Origin: Pelagibius marinus
GTDB taxonomy: Bacteria; Pseudomonadota; Alphaproteobacteria; Kiloniellales; Kiloniellaceae
Direction: 5' to 3'
Assembly: GCF_014925385.1 (NCBI RefSeq)
Contig: NZ_JACSDK010000002.1
Span: forward strand, 1-47,255
DNA: 47,255 nt
Part shown: piece after piece, positions 34,100 through 42,107 of the stretch
How positions within the stretch are numbered: the first letter of the stretch is position 1
Layout of the letters: each line of letters opens with the position of its first letter
The notes under the pieces: model-generated
The model's input: the letters and a program-made list of their open reading frames with translations, nothing else
Told to the model about the DNA's origin: nothing
The model's database searches: none
Position numbers and translations under genes: made by a program

Positions 34100-34876
34100 A
34101 TGTATCTGGACAAACTGAAACTCGACGGCCGTGTCGCCGTGGTAACCGGCGGAGGTCAGGGCATCGGCGCCGCCTGCGCCCAGGCGCTGGGCGAGGCGGG
34201 GGCCAAGGTGGTGGTGGCCGAACTGATCCCGGAGCGGGCTACGGCTTGCGCGGAAATGCTGGGCCGCCAGGGCCTGGAGGTGGAGGCCATGGAACTGGAC
34301 GTCACCCAGTCGGGGCAGGTCGACGAACTGGCCGCCAAGGTGAAGCGCGACCACGGCCGCATCGACATCCTGGTGAACAATGCCGGCGTCGCGAAGAGCG
34401 ACGTGCGCGCAGAGGACACCAGCGACGATCACTGGCGCTTTCACATGAAGGTCAACGTCGACGGCCTGTTCTGGTGCTGCCGCGCCTTCGGCCGCGAGAT
34501 GCTGAACCAGGGCAACGGCTCCATCGTGAACATCGGCTCCATGTCGGGCTTCATCGTCAACAAGCCGCAGCCGCAGTCCTTCTACAATGCCTCCAAGGCC
34601 GCCGTGCATCACCTGACGCGCTCGCTGGCCGCGGAGTGGGCGGCGCGCGGCGTGCGCGTCAACGCGGTGGCGCCGACCTATATCGAAACCCCGCTGACCG
34701 CTTTCGGCATCGAGGAGAACCCAGAGATGTACAAGGTCTGGCTGGAGATGACCCCCATGGGCCGGGTCGGCCAGCCGGAGGAGATCGCCTCGGTGGTCCA
34801 CTTCCTCGCCTCCGATGCCGCCAGCCTCGTCACCGGCGCCATCGTCGCCGCCGACGGCGGCTACACCTGCTGGTAG
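34100..34876 (+). CDS. Short-chain dehydrogenase/reductase, probable polyol or ketose dehydrogenase
   Basis: A second SDR enzyme, 258 residues, with cofactor motif TGGGQGIG, NNAGVAKSD, catalytic GSMSGFIVN and FYNASKAA, and a C-terminal VAADGGYTCW. Close relatives sit in xylitol, arabitol or ribitol operons. Together with the D-ribulokinase-like kinase downstream it may make a pentulose from a pentitol, but the substrate is inference. It follows smoS by 13 bases. Confidence 0.85.
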   Translation: MYLDKLKLDGRVAVVTGGGQGIGAACAQALGEAGAKVVVAELIPERATACAEMLGRQGLEVEAMELDVTQSGQVDELAAKVKRDHGRIDILVNNAGVAKSDVRAEDTSDDHWRFHMKVNVDGLFWCCRAFGREMLNQGNGSIVNIGSMSGFIVNKPQPQSFYNASKAAVHHLTRSLAAEWAARGVRVNAVAPTYIETPLTAFGIEENPEMYKVWLEMTPMGRVGQPEEIASVVHFLASDAASLVTGAIVAADGGYTCW

Positions 34877-34906
34877 CCCGCTCCGGCGGCGGATCGGCGC
34901 AGTCCC

Positions 34907-35599
34907 GTGAACGCGACCCCCATCAGCCTCGTCATCTTCGATTGTGATGGTGTGCTGGTGGACAGCGAGCCGCTGGCCCTGCGTCTGCTGCTGCAGACGC
35001 TGGCCGAGGCCGGTGTCGAGCTGGCCCCCGAGGAGGCTTACGAGGCCTTCCTCGGCAAGAGCCTGGCCACGGTCTGCGGCATTCTGCGCCGCGACTACGG
35101 CGTGGATGTCGACGCCGCCGCGCTGGAGCGCATGCGCGCCCGGCTGAATGCGGCGATCCGCGAGGAACTGCGGCCCATTCCCGGCATCGCCGACACGCTC
35201 GCCAAGCTGTCGCATCGGGTCTGTGTCGCCTCTTCCAGCCAGGTCGAACGCATCCGTCTTTCCCTGGCGGTGACCGGCCTCGAGCGCTTCTTCGGCGATG
35301 ACGTCTTCAGTGCCACCATGGTCGCGCGGGGCAAGCCGGCGCCGGACCTTTTCCTCTTCGCGGCGCAACGGATGCACGCCGCGCCGGAGCATTGTATGGT
35401 GGTCGAGGACAGCCCCGCCGGCGTCACCGCGGCGCGCGAGGCCGGCATGCAGGTGCTGGGATTTACCGGCGGCAGCCACGCGCAGGCGGCCACGCACCGC
35501 GAGAAGCTGCGGGCGCTGCGGCCGACGGGCGTCTTCGACGACATGGCGGCCTTGCCCGGTCTGCTGGCGGGATTGGAGAAGGACCGGAAGGTATCCTGA
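34907..35599 (+). CDS. HAD-superfamily phosphatase (subfamily IA)
   Basis: Predicted sugar-phosphate phosphatase or phosphomutase-like enzyme, 230 residues. Motif I is FDCDGVLVDSE (nucleophile and acid Asp), motif II lies in VASSSQ, motif III is the Lys of GKPAPD, and motif IV is VEDSPAG. It starts at GTG and its stop overlaps the kinase start (TGATG), so the two are coupled. Similar HAD proteins accompany polyol operons, perhaps to clear dead-end sugar phosphates; the substrate is not known. Confidence 0.85.
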   Translation: MNATPISLVIFDCDGVLVDSEPLALRLLLQTLAEAGVELAPEEAYEAFLGKSLATVCGILRRDYGVDVDAAALERMRARLNAAIREELRPIPGIADTLAKLSHRVCVASSSQVERIRLSLAVTGLERFFGDDVFSATMVARGKPAPDLFLFAAQRMHAAPEHCMVVEDSPAGVTAAREAGMQVLGFTGGSHAQAATHREKLRALRPTGVFDDMAALPGLLAGLEKDRKVS

Positions 35600-37197
35600 T
35601 GGGTGACTTGGTGGTTGGGGTCGATGTCGGCACCGGCAGTGCCCGGGCCGGCGTGCTGGGACGGGACGGCAAGCTGCTGGGCCGGGCCGAGCACCCCATC
35701 GACATGAACCAGCCGCAGACCAACCACAGCGAGCACGATTCGGAGCAGATCTGGGCGGCGGTGGGTTCCGCCGTGCGCGGGGCCCTAGCGGCCGCCGGGG
35801 CCGCGGGCGGCGACGTCGCCGGCATCTCCTTCGACGCCACCTGTTCGCTGGTGGTGCGCGACCCCGCCGGCGGTCAGCTCAGCGTCTCCACCGGCGGCGA
35901 AGCGCGCTGGGACACCATCGTCTGGCTCGACCACCGGGCGCTGGCGGAGGCCGAGGAGTGCACCGCCACCGGACACCGGGTGCTCGACTACATCGGCGGC
36001 GTCATGTCGCCGGAGATGGAGACGCCGAAACTCATGTGGCTGAAGCGCCACCTGCCGCAGTGCTGGGAGGGGGCGGGCCACTTCTTCGACCTCGCCGACT
36101 TCCTCACCTGGAAGGCCAGCGGCAAGGCGGCGCGCTCTCAATGCACGGTGACCTGCAAGTGGACCTACCTGGGCCACGAGAACCCCGGCTGGCAGCAGGA
36201 TTTCTTCGAACAGGTCGGGCTCGGCGACCTGCGTGCGCGCGGCGGCCTGCCGGAGCGGGCCAGCCCCATCGGCGCGGACCTGGGCCCGCTGAGCGAGGCG
36301 GCGGCCGCGGAGCTGGGCCTCACCACCGCCTGCCGCGTCGGCGCCGGGCTCATCGACGCCCATGCCGGGGCGCTGGGCGTGCTGGGCGGCTACGCCGGCG
36401 ATCCCGCAGGGATCGACCGCCACCTGGCGCTCATCGCCGGCACCTCCAGCTGCGTCATGGCGCTCTCCGCCGAGCCGCGGCCGACCCAGGGCGTCTGGGG
36501 CCCCTATTTCGGCGCGCTGCTGCCGGACTGCTGGCTGAACGAAGGCGGCCAATCGGCCACCGGCGCGCTGCTGGACCACATCATCCGCTGGCACAGCGCC
36601 GGTGGCAGCCCCAGCGCCGAGGGCCACCGGCGCATCACCCAGCGCATCATGGAGCTGCGCCGGGATGCGGGCCTCGACCTCGCCGGACGCCTGCACGTCC
36701 TGCCGGACTTCCACGGCAACCGCTCGCCCCTGGCCGACCCCCACGCGGTCGGCGTCATCAGCGGCCTGACGTTGGATTCTTCTTTCGACAGCCTGTGCAA
36801 GCTCTATTGGCGCACCGCCGTAGGCATCGCGCTCGGCGTGCGCCACATCCTGGAAGCGCTGAACGCGCGCGGCTACGGCATCGACACCCTGCACGTCACC
36901 GGCGGCCACCTGAAGAACCCGCTGCTCATGGAGCTCTACGCCGACGCCGTCGGCTGCAAGGTGATCGAACCGGCGGCGGAGGATGCGGTGCTGCTGGGCA
37001 GCGGCATGGTGGCGGCTACGGCGGCGGGCATCTACGACAGCCTGCGCAGCGCCGCCGAGGGCATGCAGCAGGGCGGCCAGGAGCGCCATCCCAACCCGGC
37101 GGCGCGGCCCCGCTTCGACCGGGACTACGCGGTCTTCCTGAAGATGCACGAACAACGCCGCGCCCTGGACGCGCTTTGCCAGGGCGGCGCCGGCTGA
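35599..37197 (+). CDS. FGGY-family carbohydrate kinase, D-ribulokinase-like
   Basis: A 532-residue sugar kinase. The N-terminal ATPase motif VGVDVGTGSARAGVLG, the IAGTSSCVMAL phosphate segment (near residue 280) and the C-terminal LHVTGGHLKNPLLMEL (near 435) are intact. GTSSC-type motifs favour the ribulokinase / YpCarbK-like branch over xylulokinase. With the two dehydrogenases this supports ribitol or arabitol to ribulose to ribulose 5-phosphate, alongside sorbitol use. I chose the ATG at 35599; upstream sequence in this frame is a shadow of the HAD gene. Last gene of the smo operon. Confidence 0.88.
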   Translation: MGDLVVGVDVGTGSARAGVLGRDGKLLGRAEHPIDMNQPQTNHSEHDSEQIWAAVGSAVRGALAAAGAAGGDVAGISFDATCSLVVRDPAGGQLSVSTGGEARWDTIVWLDHRALAEAEECTATGHRVLDYIGGVMSPEMETPKLMWLKRHLPQCWEGAGHFFDLADFLTWKASGKAARSQCTVTCKWTYLGHENPGWQQDFFEQVGLGDLRARGGLPERASPIGADLGPLSEAAAAELGLTTACRVGAGLIDAHAGALGVLGGYAGDPAGIDRHLALIAGTSSCVMALSAEPRPTQGVWGPYFGALLPDCWLNEGGQSATGALLDHIIRWHSAGGSPSAEGHRRITQRIMELRRDAGLDLAGRLHVLPDFHGNRSPLADPHAVGVISGLTLDSSFDSLCKLYWRTAVGIALGVRHILEALNARGYGIDTLHVTGGHLKNPLLMELYADAVGCKVIEPAAEDAVLLGSGMVAATAAGIYDSLRSAAEGMQQGGQERHPNPAARPRFDRDYAVFLKMHEQRRALDALCQGGAG

Positions 37198-37215
37198 CCG
37201 CAGCCGCGTCGCGCT

Positions 37216-37416
37216 CTATTCCTCGAACAGCGGCGGCGTCTTGTCGTCGTCGTCGTCTACACTTTCCACTGAGCTGCGCTTGTCGGCGGGGGTGCTCTCC
37301 TCGACGTCCACCGGCTCTTCCTCCAGCAGCGAGGGCGATTCGTCGGTGCCTTCGGTATAGCTGTAAGGCCGCTTCGGCTGCTTGCCCTTGCGGGGGTCTG
37401 TCTCGGCGCGGTTCAT
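37216..37416 (-). CDS. Small acidic hypothetical protein
   Basis: A 66-residue hydrophilic protein with a basic head (DPRKGKQPKRPYSY) and a strongly acidic tail (about residues 30-66, including SVDDDDDK). No domain is recognised and it is probably disordered. A very good ribosome site (GGAAGGAGGG) precedes the ATG, and a TTGAT-N4-GTCAA box lies 56 bases upstream, both supporting a real gene under a Crp/Fnr-type regulator. Confidence 0.6.
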   Translation of the reverse strand: MNRAETDPRKGKQPKRPYSYTEGTDESPSLLEEEPVDVEESTPADKRSSVESVDDDDDKTPPLFEE

Positions 37417-37471
37417 GGTGTCCCTCCTTCCCAGCCTGGGAACAGCAAAGCAGCAGCACACCACCGCCACC

Positions 37472-37485
37472 TTGATGTGGGTCAA
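37472..37485. promoter_or_regulatory. FixK/FNR-type box upstream of the small acidic gene
   Basis: TTGATGTGGGTCAA fits the TTGAT-N4-GTCAA pattern used by FixK, FNR and Dnr regulators. Its near edge is 56 bases before the start of the gene at 37416; if bound at -41.5, transcription would begin near 37437. Confidence 0.65.
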
Positions 37486-38795
37486 GACCCGAGTATGCGC
37501 CCTTTCACGAGGCGGTGCAGCAGCCAGGTTCCCAGCAGCGCCAGGGCCAGCAGGGCGATCGCGGTCAGGCCGTTGTCCAGCAGCTCCGGCGCGGCGATCA
37601 GGACCGCGCCGAGGCCCAGCATCATCAAGCCCGACAGCAGCTTCAGCACGCGACCCTCGCCGGCGCTCAGCTTGCGGCTGCCCAGCGTGAAGGTGAAGAC
37701 GACGACGATGACCAGCAGCGGCAGCACGTAGACCAGATTGTAGAATGCCAGGTAGAGGTAGTAGCCGGCGGTCGACAGCTCGTTCAGGGTCAGGGCCCGG
37801 GTGTAGACCAGCGGAAATCCGGTGGAGCAGAGCAGTTCGTAGGTATTGGCCGCCAGGGCCAGGACCACGGTGCCGGCCAGCATCGCCGGCAGGCTGTCGG
37901 CCGCCAGCAGGCCGCGCATACGCGCGAAGAGCCCCGGCTTGCGCCCCTCGGGGATTTCCAGGGAGGGGCCCTGGCCGGCCAGGAAGAAATCCTTGATGTT
38001 GATGACGGCCAGCGCGCCGGCGACGAGGCCGGCGATCAGGGTCACCGCGCGCAGACCCTCCAGCACCAGGAAGAAATGCAGCCAAGCGGCCATGAAGAGG
38101 AAATAAAGCAGGCCGGAGAACACCACGAAGACGCCGCCGACCAGCAGCATGCGCCGCCGGCTGTGCGCGTGGGCCAGAAGGCTCAGCAGGAACAGCAGCA
38201 CGAAGAAGGCGCAGGGGTTGAAGGCGTCCACCCCGCCCAGCACCAGGGTCAGGACGGGCAGGGAGAGCTGCTCGGCTTGTAGGCTGCCGAAGAGGGGCAG
38301 GGCGACCTCCTGAGCCGGGGCCTCCGCGGCTTCCACCCCGGCGGCCGCTCCGGGCGCTCCTCCGGCCGCCACGTCCTGCTGCAGCAGGTCGTGGCAGGAG
38401 TCGGCGGCCGGGGCCAGGACGCCGCCGGTGGTCTCGGCGAAGGCGACGATCATCTGGCCGCAGATGAAGGAGGCGGGCACGCCCAGGATCTCCTCGTCCA
38501 GGGCGGCGGCGAAGTCGGCGAAGAGGGCGCGGTTCTCCGCCGAGGAGTCGACCTCATAGGACTCCAGCTTCAGCCAGGGCCGCCGCAGCAGCAGCCCCGG
38601 CAGGAAGCGCTCCGCCTCGGCGCAGTAGGGGCAGGTCGCGGAATAGAAGAAGTGCAGCGAGACCTCGACCTCGCCCTGGGGAGTGACCCGGTACCAGGGA
38701 TTCTCTTCGCCGTCCTGGGCCGCGGCCGGCGCCGTCTCGGCGAAGACGGTGGCCAGCAGCAGGATGCAGAAGAGGAGTTTCTTCACCAGGGTCAT
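37482..38795 (-). CDS. Thioredoxin-like plus DsbD/CcdA-like membrane fusion protein
   Basis: A 437-residue inner-membrane protein. A signal sequence (KKLLFCILLLATVFAETAPAAA) leads into a periplasmic thioredoxin/glutaredoxin-like domain with a CPYC redox pair (FYSATCPYCAEAERF, near residue 55). After an Ala-rich linker come about six membrane helices whose first contains FNPCAFFVLLFLLSLL, with a second helix-borne Cys in ELLCSTGFPLVY. This suggests electron transfer across the membrane, as in DsbD, but with the thioredoxin part at the N-terminus. I chose the ATG at 38795, where the signal begins. It is probably co-transcribed with the BON gene upstream. Confidence 0.75.
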   Translation of the reverse strand: MTLVKKLLFCILLLATVFAETAPAAAQDGEENPWYRVTPQGEVEVSLHFFYSATCPYCAEAERFLPGLLLRRPWLKLESYEVDSSAENRALFADFAAALDEEILGVPASFICGQMIVAFAETTGGVLAPAADSCHDLLQQDVAAGGAPGAAAGVEAAEAPAQEVALPLFGSLQAEQLSLPVLTLVLGGVDAFNPCAFFVLLFLLSLLAHAHSRRRMLLVGGVFVVFSGLLYFLFMAAWLHFFLVLEGLRAVTLIAGLVAGALAVINIKDFFLAGQGPSLEIPEGRKPGLFARMRGLLAADSLPAMLAGTVVLALAANTYELLCSTGFPLVYTRALTLNELSTAGYYLYLAFYNLVYVLPLLVIVVVFTFTLGSRKLSAGEGRVLKLLSGLMMLGLGAVLIAAPELLDNGLTAIALLALALLGTWLLHRLVKGRILGS

Positions 38796-38829
38796 GCCGT
38801 TCCGGGGGCTCAAGGAAAACGCGCGGCCT

Positions 38830-39576
38830 TCAGCCCGCCGCAAAGGGCGCCACCTCGATCTTGTTGTGCACCCTATCGACGCCGAAGACGTACCAGGCAT
38901 CGTACTCCGCCATCTCGCGTTCGCTCTCGCTGGGTACCAGCCCGGCCAGGGTGACCACGGCGTCGACGGTGCCGACGATGACCTGCCCGGCGTTGACGAA
39001 GGGGTCCTTCTCCAGAGCCATGCGCACGGCGCCGGTGATCTCGGCGTCGTTGTCCGGCTCTTCGGGGGTGACGCCCAGGCCGTTGACGACGTCGCGGCTG
39101 CCCGGCACCCACCAGGCCAGGACGCCGGCCAGGCGCTTGAACTCCAGGCCCGGCACCTCGCCGTCCAGCGTCACCACCCCTTCGGCGACTGAAAGGCGGA
39201 TCCAGCCGCGCTTGCGCTCGGCAGGCTCGCGCAGCGTCTGCTCCTCGCCCTTGGCGATCTCGGACAATGCCAGCTCGGCGAAAGCCGGCTCCTGCTCCAG
39301 CGCGCGGCGCACCAGGTCGCGGACCTCGCCGTCCTCCAGGCGTTCGGCCGGGGCGACATGCAGGCGGTCGATGATGCCGGTGACGCCCGGCACCGCGGCG
39401 GCCAGCTCCAGGGCCAGCTTCTTGGCGGCGATGTCCGGCATCTCGCCTTCCAGCGTCAATGTGCCGGCGTCGAACTCCAAGTTGCCGTGCGGTGCCTTGG
39501 GGCCGATGCGCGGCTCGCTGCGCCAAGCCCGGCGAACGGCGTTGAGGACGTCTTGTGCAGTCTGCGTGGAGGGCAT
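38830..39576 (-). CDS. BON-domain protein
   Basis: A 248-residue soluble protein with at least two BON-like alpha/beta units: about residues 10-75 (LEFDAGTLTLEGEMPDIAAKK) and about 120-185 (LSVAEGVVTLDGEVPGLEFKRL), with a related third segment (about 190-245, VIVGTVDAVVTLAGLVPSESER). BON domains are thought to bind membranes or phospholipids. No signal peptide is visible. The ATG at 39576 is preceded by a TTGAC-N4-GTCAA box 60 bases up, so it is probably expressed at low oxygen together with the thioredoxin-DsbD fusion 34 bases downstream. Confidence 0.75.
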   Translation of the reverse strand: MPSTQTAQDVLNAVRRAWRSEPRIGPKAPHGNLEFDAGTLTLEGEMPDIAAKKLALELAAAVPGVTGIIDRLHVAPAERLEDGEVRDLVRRALEQEPAFAELALSEIAKGEEQTLREPAERKRGWIRLSVAEGVVTLDGEVPGLEFKRLAGVLAWWVPGSRDVVNGLGVTPEEPDNDAEITGAVRMALEKDPFVNAGQVIVGTVDAVVTLAGLVPSESEREMAEYDAWYVFGVDRVHNKIEVAPFAAG

Positions 39577-39635
39577 GGGACGGCTCTCGCTGGGAGAAGG
39601 TGATGCTATGCTGCGGCGACGGCGCCCCGGCCACA

Positions 39636-39649
39636 TTGACGTGGGTCAA
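39636..39649. promoter_or_regulatory. FixK/FNR-type box between BON and MgtE-like genes
   Basis: TTGACGTGGGTCAA is a perfect TTGAC-N4-GTCAA inverted repeat. It is 60 bases from the BON start and 36 bases from the MgtE-like ATG. The geometry matches the other box (56 bases) on the BON side. Confidence 0.7.
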
Positions 39650-39685
39650 GCGCCGCGGCAAGGCCAGGAGAGGAGCCCGGTGGAA

Positions 39686-40675
39686 ATGGCAGCGGAAATG
39701 GCGGAAGACAGGGTAGAGGCGCTGGAAACTGCCGCCTTTCACATGGTCACCGGAATCCCCAAGGCGACCGCAGACCTGCCCGTTGCGGTGGTGGTGGAGG
39801 AGCTGCGCGGGCACCTCTTCGACTGTGCGGACTGCATTTTCGTGACCGACAGGGAGGGCCGCTTCACCGGGATCGTGCGCATCAACGACCTGCTGGCCGC
39901 CGCGCCGGAGGAGGAGATCGGCGACATCGTCGAGGAACGCCACGGCACCGCGCAGCTCGGCGACGACCAGGAGCACATCGCCCTCCTGGCCATGGAAAAG
40001 GACATGATCGCGGTGCCGGTGCTGGACGGCGCGGGAAAGCTGGTGGGCGCGGTGCCGCCCGATGCTCTGCTCGATATCCTGCGTCACGAACACATGGAAG
40101 ACCTGCAGCGCCTGGCCGGCATCCAGCGCCATCGCGACGGCGCGGCTGAGGCCCTGGAGGCGCCGATACACGACCGCGTGCGCCGCCGCCTGCCCTGGCT
40201 CATCGTCGGCCTGGTGGCCTCCACTGCGGCGACAGGCGTAGTGGCCCTCTTCGAGGAAACCTTGAATGCCAACGTCACCATCGCCTTCTTCGTGCCGGCG
40301 CTGGTTTACATCGCCGGGGCCATCGGCACCCAGGCGGTCTCGGTGGCGGTGCGCGCCCTTTCGGTGGTGGAGGTGGGCCTGGTCCGCCTGATGCGCGACG
40401 AGCTGATCATCGGCCTGTTCATCGGCCTCGCCATGGGGCTGCTCTCCGCCCTGCCGGTCTACCTGATCTTCGGCGACGGCCCCCTGGCCGTGGCGCTGGG
40501 GCTGGCGGTGCTGGGCGCGGGCACGGTCTCGGCGGTGGTCGGCTTCGGCCTGCCCTGGGCCTTTCAGCGCTTCGGCTTCGACCCGGCGCTGGGCAGCGGT
40601 CCGGTTTGCACGATCATCCAGGACGTGGCCAGCCTCGCGATCTATTTCATGCTGGTCACCGCGATCGTGATCTGA
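39686..40675 (+). CDS. MgtE-like magnesium transporter lacking the N domain
   Basis: A 329-residue membrane protein. Two CBS domains (about residues 15-135, CIFVTDREGRFTGIVRINDL and MIAVPVLDGAGKLVGAV) are followed by five membrane helices with the MgtE-type IGTQAVSVAVRAL segment and the last-helix acidic site in FDPALGSGPVCTIIQDVASL. The usual ~120-residue N domain, which with CBS gates the pore by cytosolic magnesium, is absent. The start is ATG 39686 or GTG 39680, both behind AGGAGAGGAG. Substrate may be magnesium or another divalent metal. Confidence 0.82.
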   Translation: MAAEMAEDRVEALETAAFHMVTGIPKATADLPVAVVVEELRGHLFDCADCIFVTDREGRFTGIVRINDLLAAAPEEEIGDIVEERHGTAQLGDDQEHIALLAMEKDMIAVPVLDGAGKLVGAVPPDALLDILRHEHMEDLQRLAGIQRHRDGAAEALEAPIHDRVRRRLPWLIVGLVASTAATGVVALFEETLNANVTIAFFVPALVYIAGAIGTQAVSVAVRALSVVEVGLVRLMRDELIIGLFIGLAMGLLSALPVYLIFGDGPLAVALGLAVLGAGTVSAVVGFGLPWAFQRFGFDPALGSGPVCTIIQDVASLAIYFMLVTAIVI

Positions 40676-40684
40676 ACCGGCCGG

Positions 40685-42106
40685 TCAACCTTTCCAGGCG
40701 CGCGAGACCTTCACCGCCTCGTCGAACCTGGCCAGCAGGTTGCCGCGCGCCGCCGCCGGCTCCACCACCTGTGCCGTGCCGCCTTCCGCCACGTTGCGGC
40801 CACAGGCCAGGGCGGCCAGTTTCGCCGTGCCGCTGCCGGTCAGCTCGGCGTTGGTGGAGACCTTGAGTTCGCGCTCCAGGATGTCGGCAAGAAACTGCAG
40901 GAAGTAGGGATTGGCCGACATGCCGCCGTCGATGGACAGCGGGCCGCTGGCCGGCAGCAGGCTGCTCATGGCCTGGACCACCTCGGCGGCGCGGCAGGCC
41001 ACGCCCTCCAGGATGGACTTCATCAGCTCCGCCGGGCCGTGGTCGATGGACAGCCCGACCCAGGTACCGCGCGCCTGGCGGTCCCAATGCGGGCAGGCGA
41101 GGCCGGAGAGCGCGGGCACGAAGGCAAGGCCGCCTTCCAGGGCCGGCGGCCCCTCCAGGCGGTTCAGCCAGTCGAAGTCCTGGAACAGGCCGAGGCCGCG
41201 TCCCCAGTTGACCGCGGCGCTGGCCGAGTAGACGCCGCCGTCCAGGGCGTAGACCGGCTTCTCGCCGGCCAGCTGCCAGGCCACGGTGGGCAGCAGGCCC
41301 TTGTCCGGTGCGCGCAGGATCTCCGCGCCGGTCAGCATGAGGACGAAGGCGCCGGTGCCGAAGGTGATCTTCACGTCGCCGGCGGTGCGGCAACCGTGAC
41401 CGTAGAGCGCCGCCTGCTGGTCGACCAGGCTGGCGGTCACCGGCACCGCCTTGCCATTCACGTCCAGGGCGCCGAAGTCGCCGGTGGTGGGCACGATCTT
41501 CGGCAGGCATTCCATCGGCACGCCGAAGAGGCGGCAGAGCTCCGCGTCCCACTGGCCGCTCTCCAGGTTCATGAGAGAGGTGCGCGAGGCGGTGGTGATG
41601 TCGGTGACGCAGCGCCCGGTCAGGCGGTCCAGGAAGAAGGCGTCGGTGGTGCCCAGACGCAGCTTGCCCTGGTCCAGCAGGTGCCTGGCCTCCGGCAGGT
41701 TTTCCACGATCCAGCCCAGCTTGGCGGCGGAGAAGTAGGCGTCCAGCGGCAGGCCGGCGCGTTCCAGGGTCAGCGTCTCTGCCCCCTGGGCCTTCAGCTG
41801 GACGATGGTCTCCGCCGTGCGGGCGTCCTGCCAGACGACGACGGGTGAGACGGCCTCCTTGGTCTCGGCGTGCCAGGCGAGGCAGCTTTCCCCCTGGTTG
41901 TCGATGCCGAAGGCCTCCGGCGCCTCGACTGCTTCGGCGCAGGCGCGGATGCTGGCGATCAGTTCCTCCGGGTCGTGCTCGACCCAGCCGGGTCGCGGAT
42001 AGATCTGGCGGTGCTCCACCGCCTTGACCACGCGCGCCGTGCCGTCGGCCTCCAGGGCCAGGGCGCGGGTGCTGGTGGTGCCTTGATCGATGGCGGCGAT
42101 GGTCAT
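40685..42106 (-). CDS. FGGY-family kinase, glycerol kinase-like
   Basis: A 473-residue kinase of the glycerol kinase branch. The N-terminal AAIDQGTTSTRALAL, central QQAALYGHGCRTAGDVKITFGTG and C-terminal LSIDGGMSANPYFLQFLAD motifs are complete; it is slightly shorter than typical GlpK (about 500). It forms a unit with two FAD oxidoreductases and lies opposite a DeoR-type regulator, the standard setting for glycerol or a related triol/tetritol. Phosphorylation of glycerol to sn-glycerol 3-phosphate is the likely reaction, but a different polyol is possible. Confidence 0.82.
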   Translation of the reverse strand: MTIAAIDQGTTSTRALALEADGTARVVKAVEHRQIYPRPGWVEHDPEELIASIRACAEAVEAPEAFGIDNQGESCLAWHAETKEAVSPVVVWQDARTAETIVQLKAQGAETLTLERAGLPLDAYFSAAKLGWIVENLPEARHLLDQGKLRLGTTDAFFLDRLTGRCVTDITTASRTSLMNLESGQWDAELCRLFGVPMECLPKIVPTTGDFGALDVNGKAVPVTASLVDQQAALYGHGCRTAGDVKITFGTGAFVLMLTGAEILRAPDKGLLPTVAWQLAGEKPVYALDGGVYSASAAVNWGRGLGLFQDFDWLNRLEGPPALEGGLAFVPALSGLACPHWDRQARGTWVGLSIDHGPAELMKSILEGVACRAAEVVQAMSSLLPASGPLSIDGGMSANPYFLQFLADILERELKVSTNAELTGSGTAKLAALACGRNVAEGGTAQVVEPAAARGNLLARFDEAVKVSRAWKG

Positions 42107-42107
42107 G

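Noticed and set aside
40676-40686. ACCGGCCGGT palindrome between convergent MgtE-like and GlpK-like genes
   Set aside because: Too short and lacking T-runs to call a bidirectional terminator.
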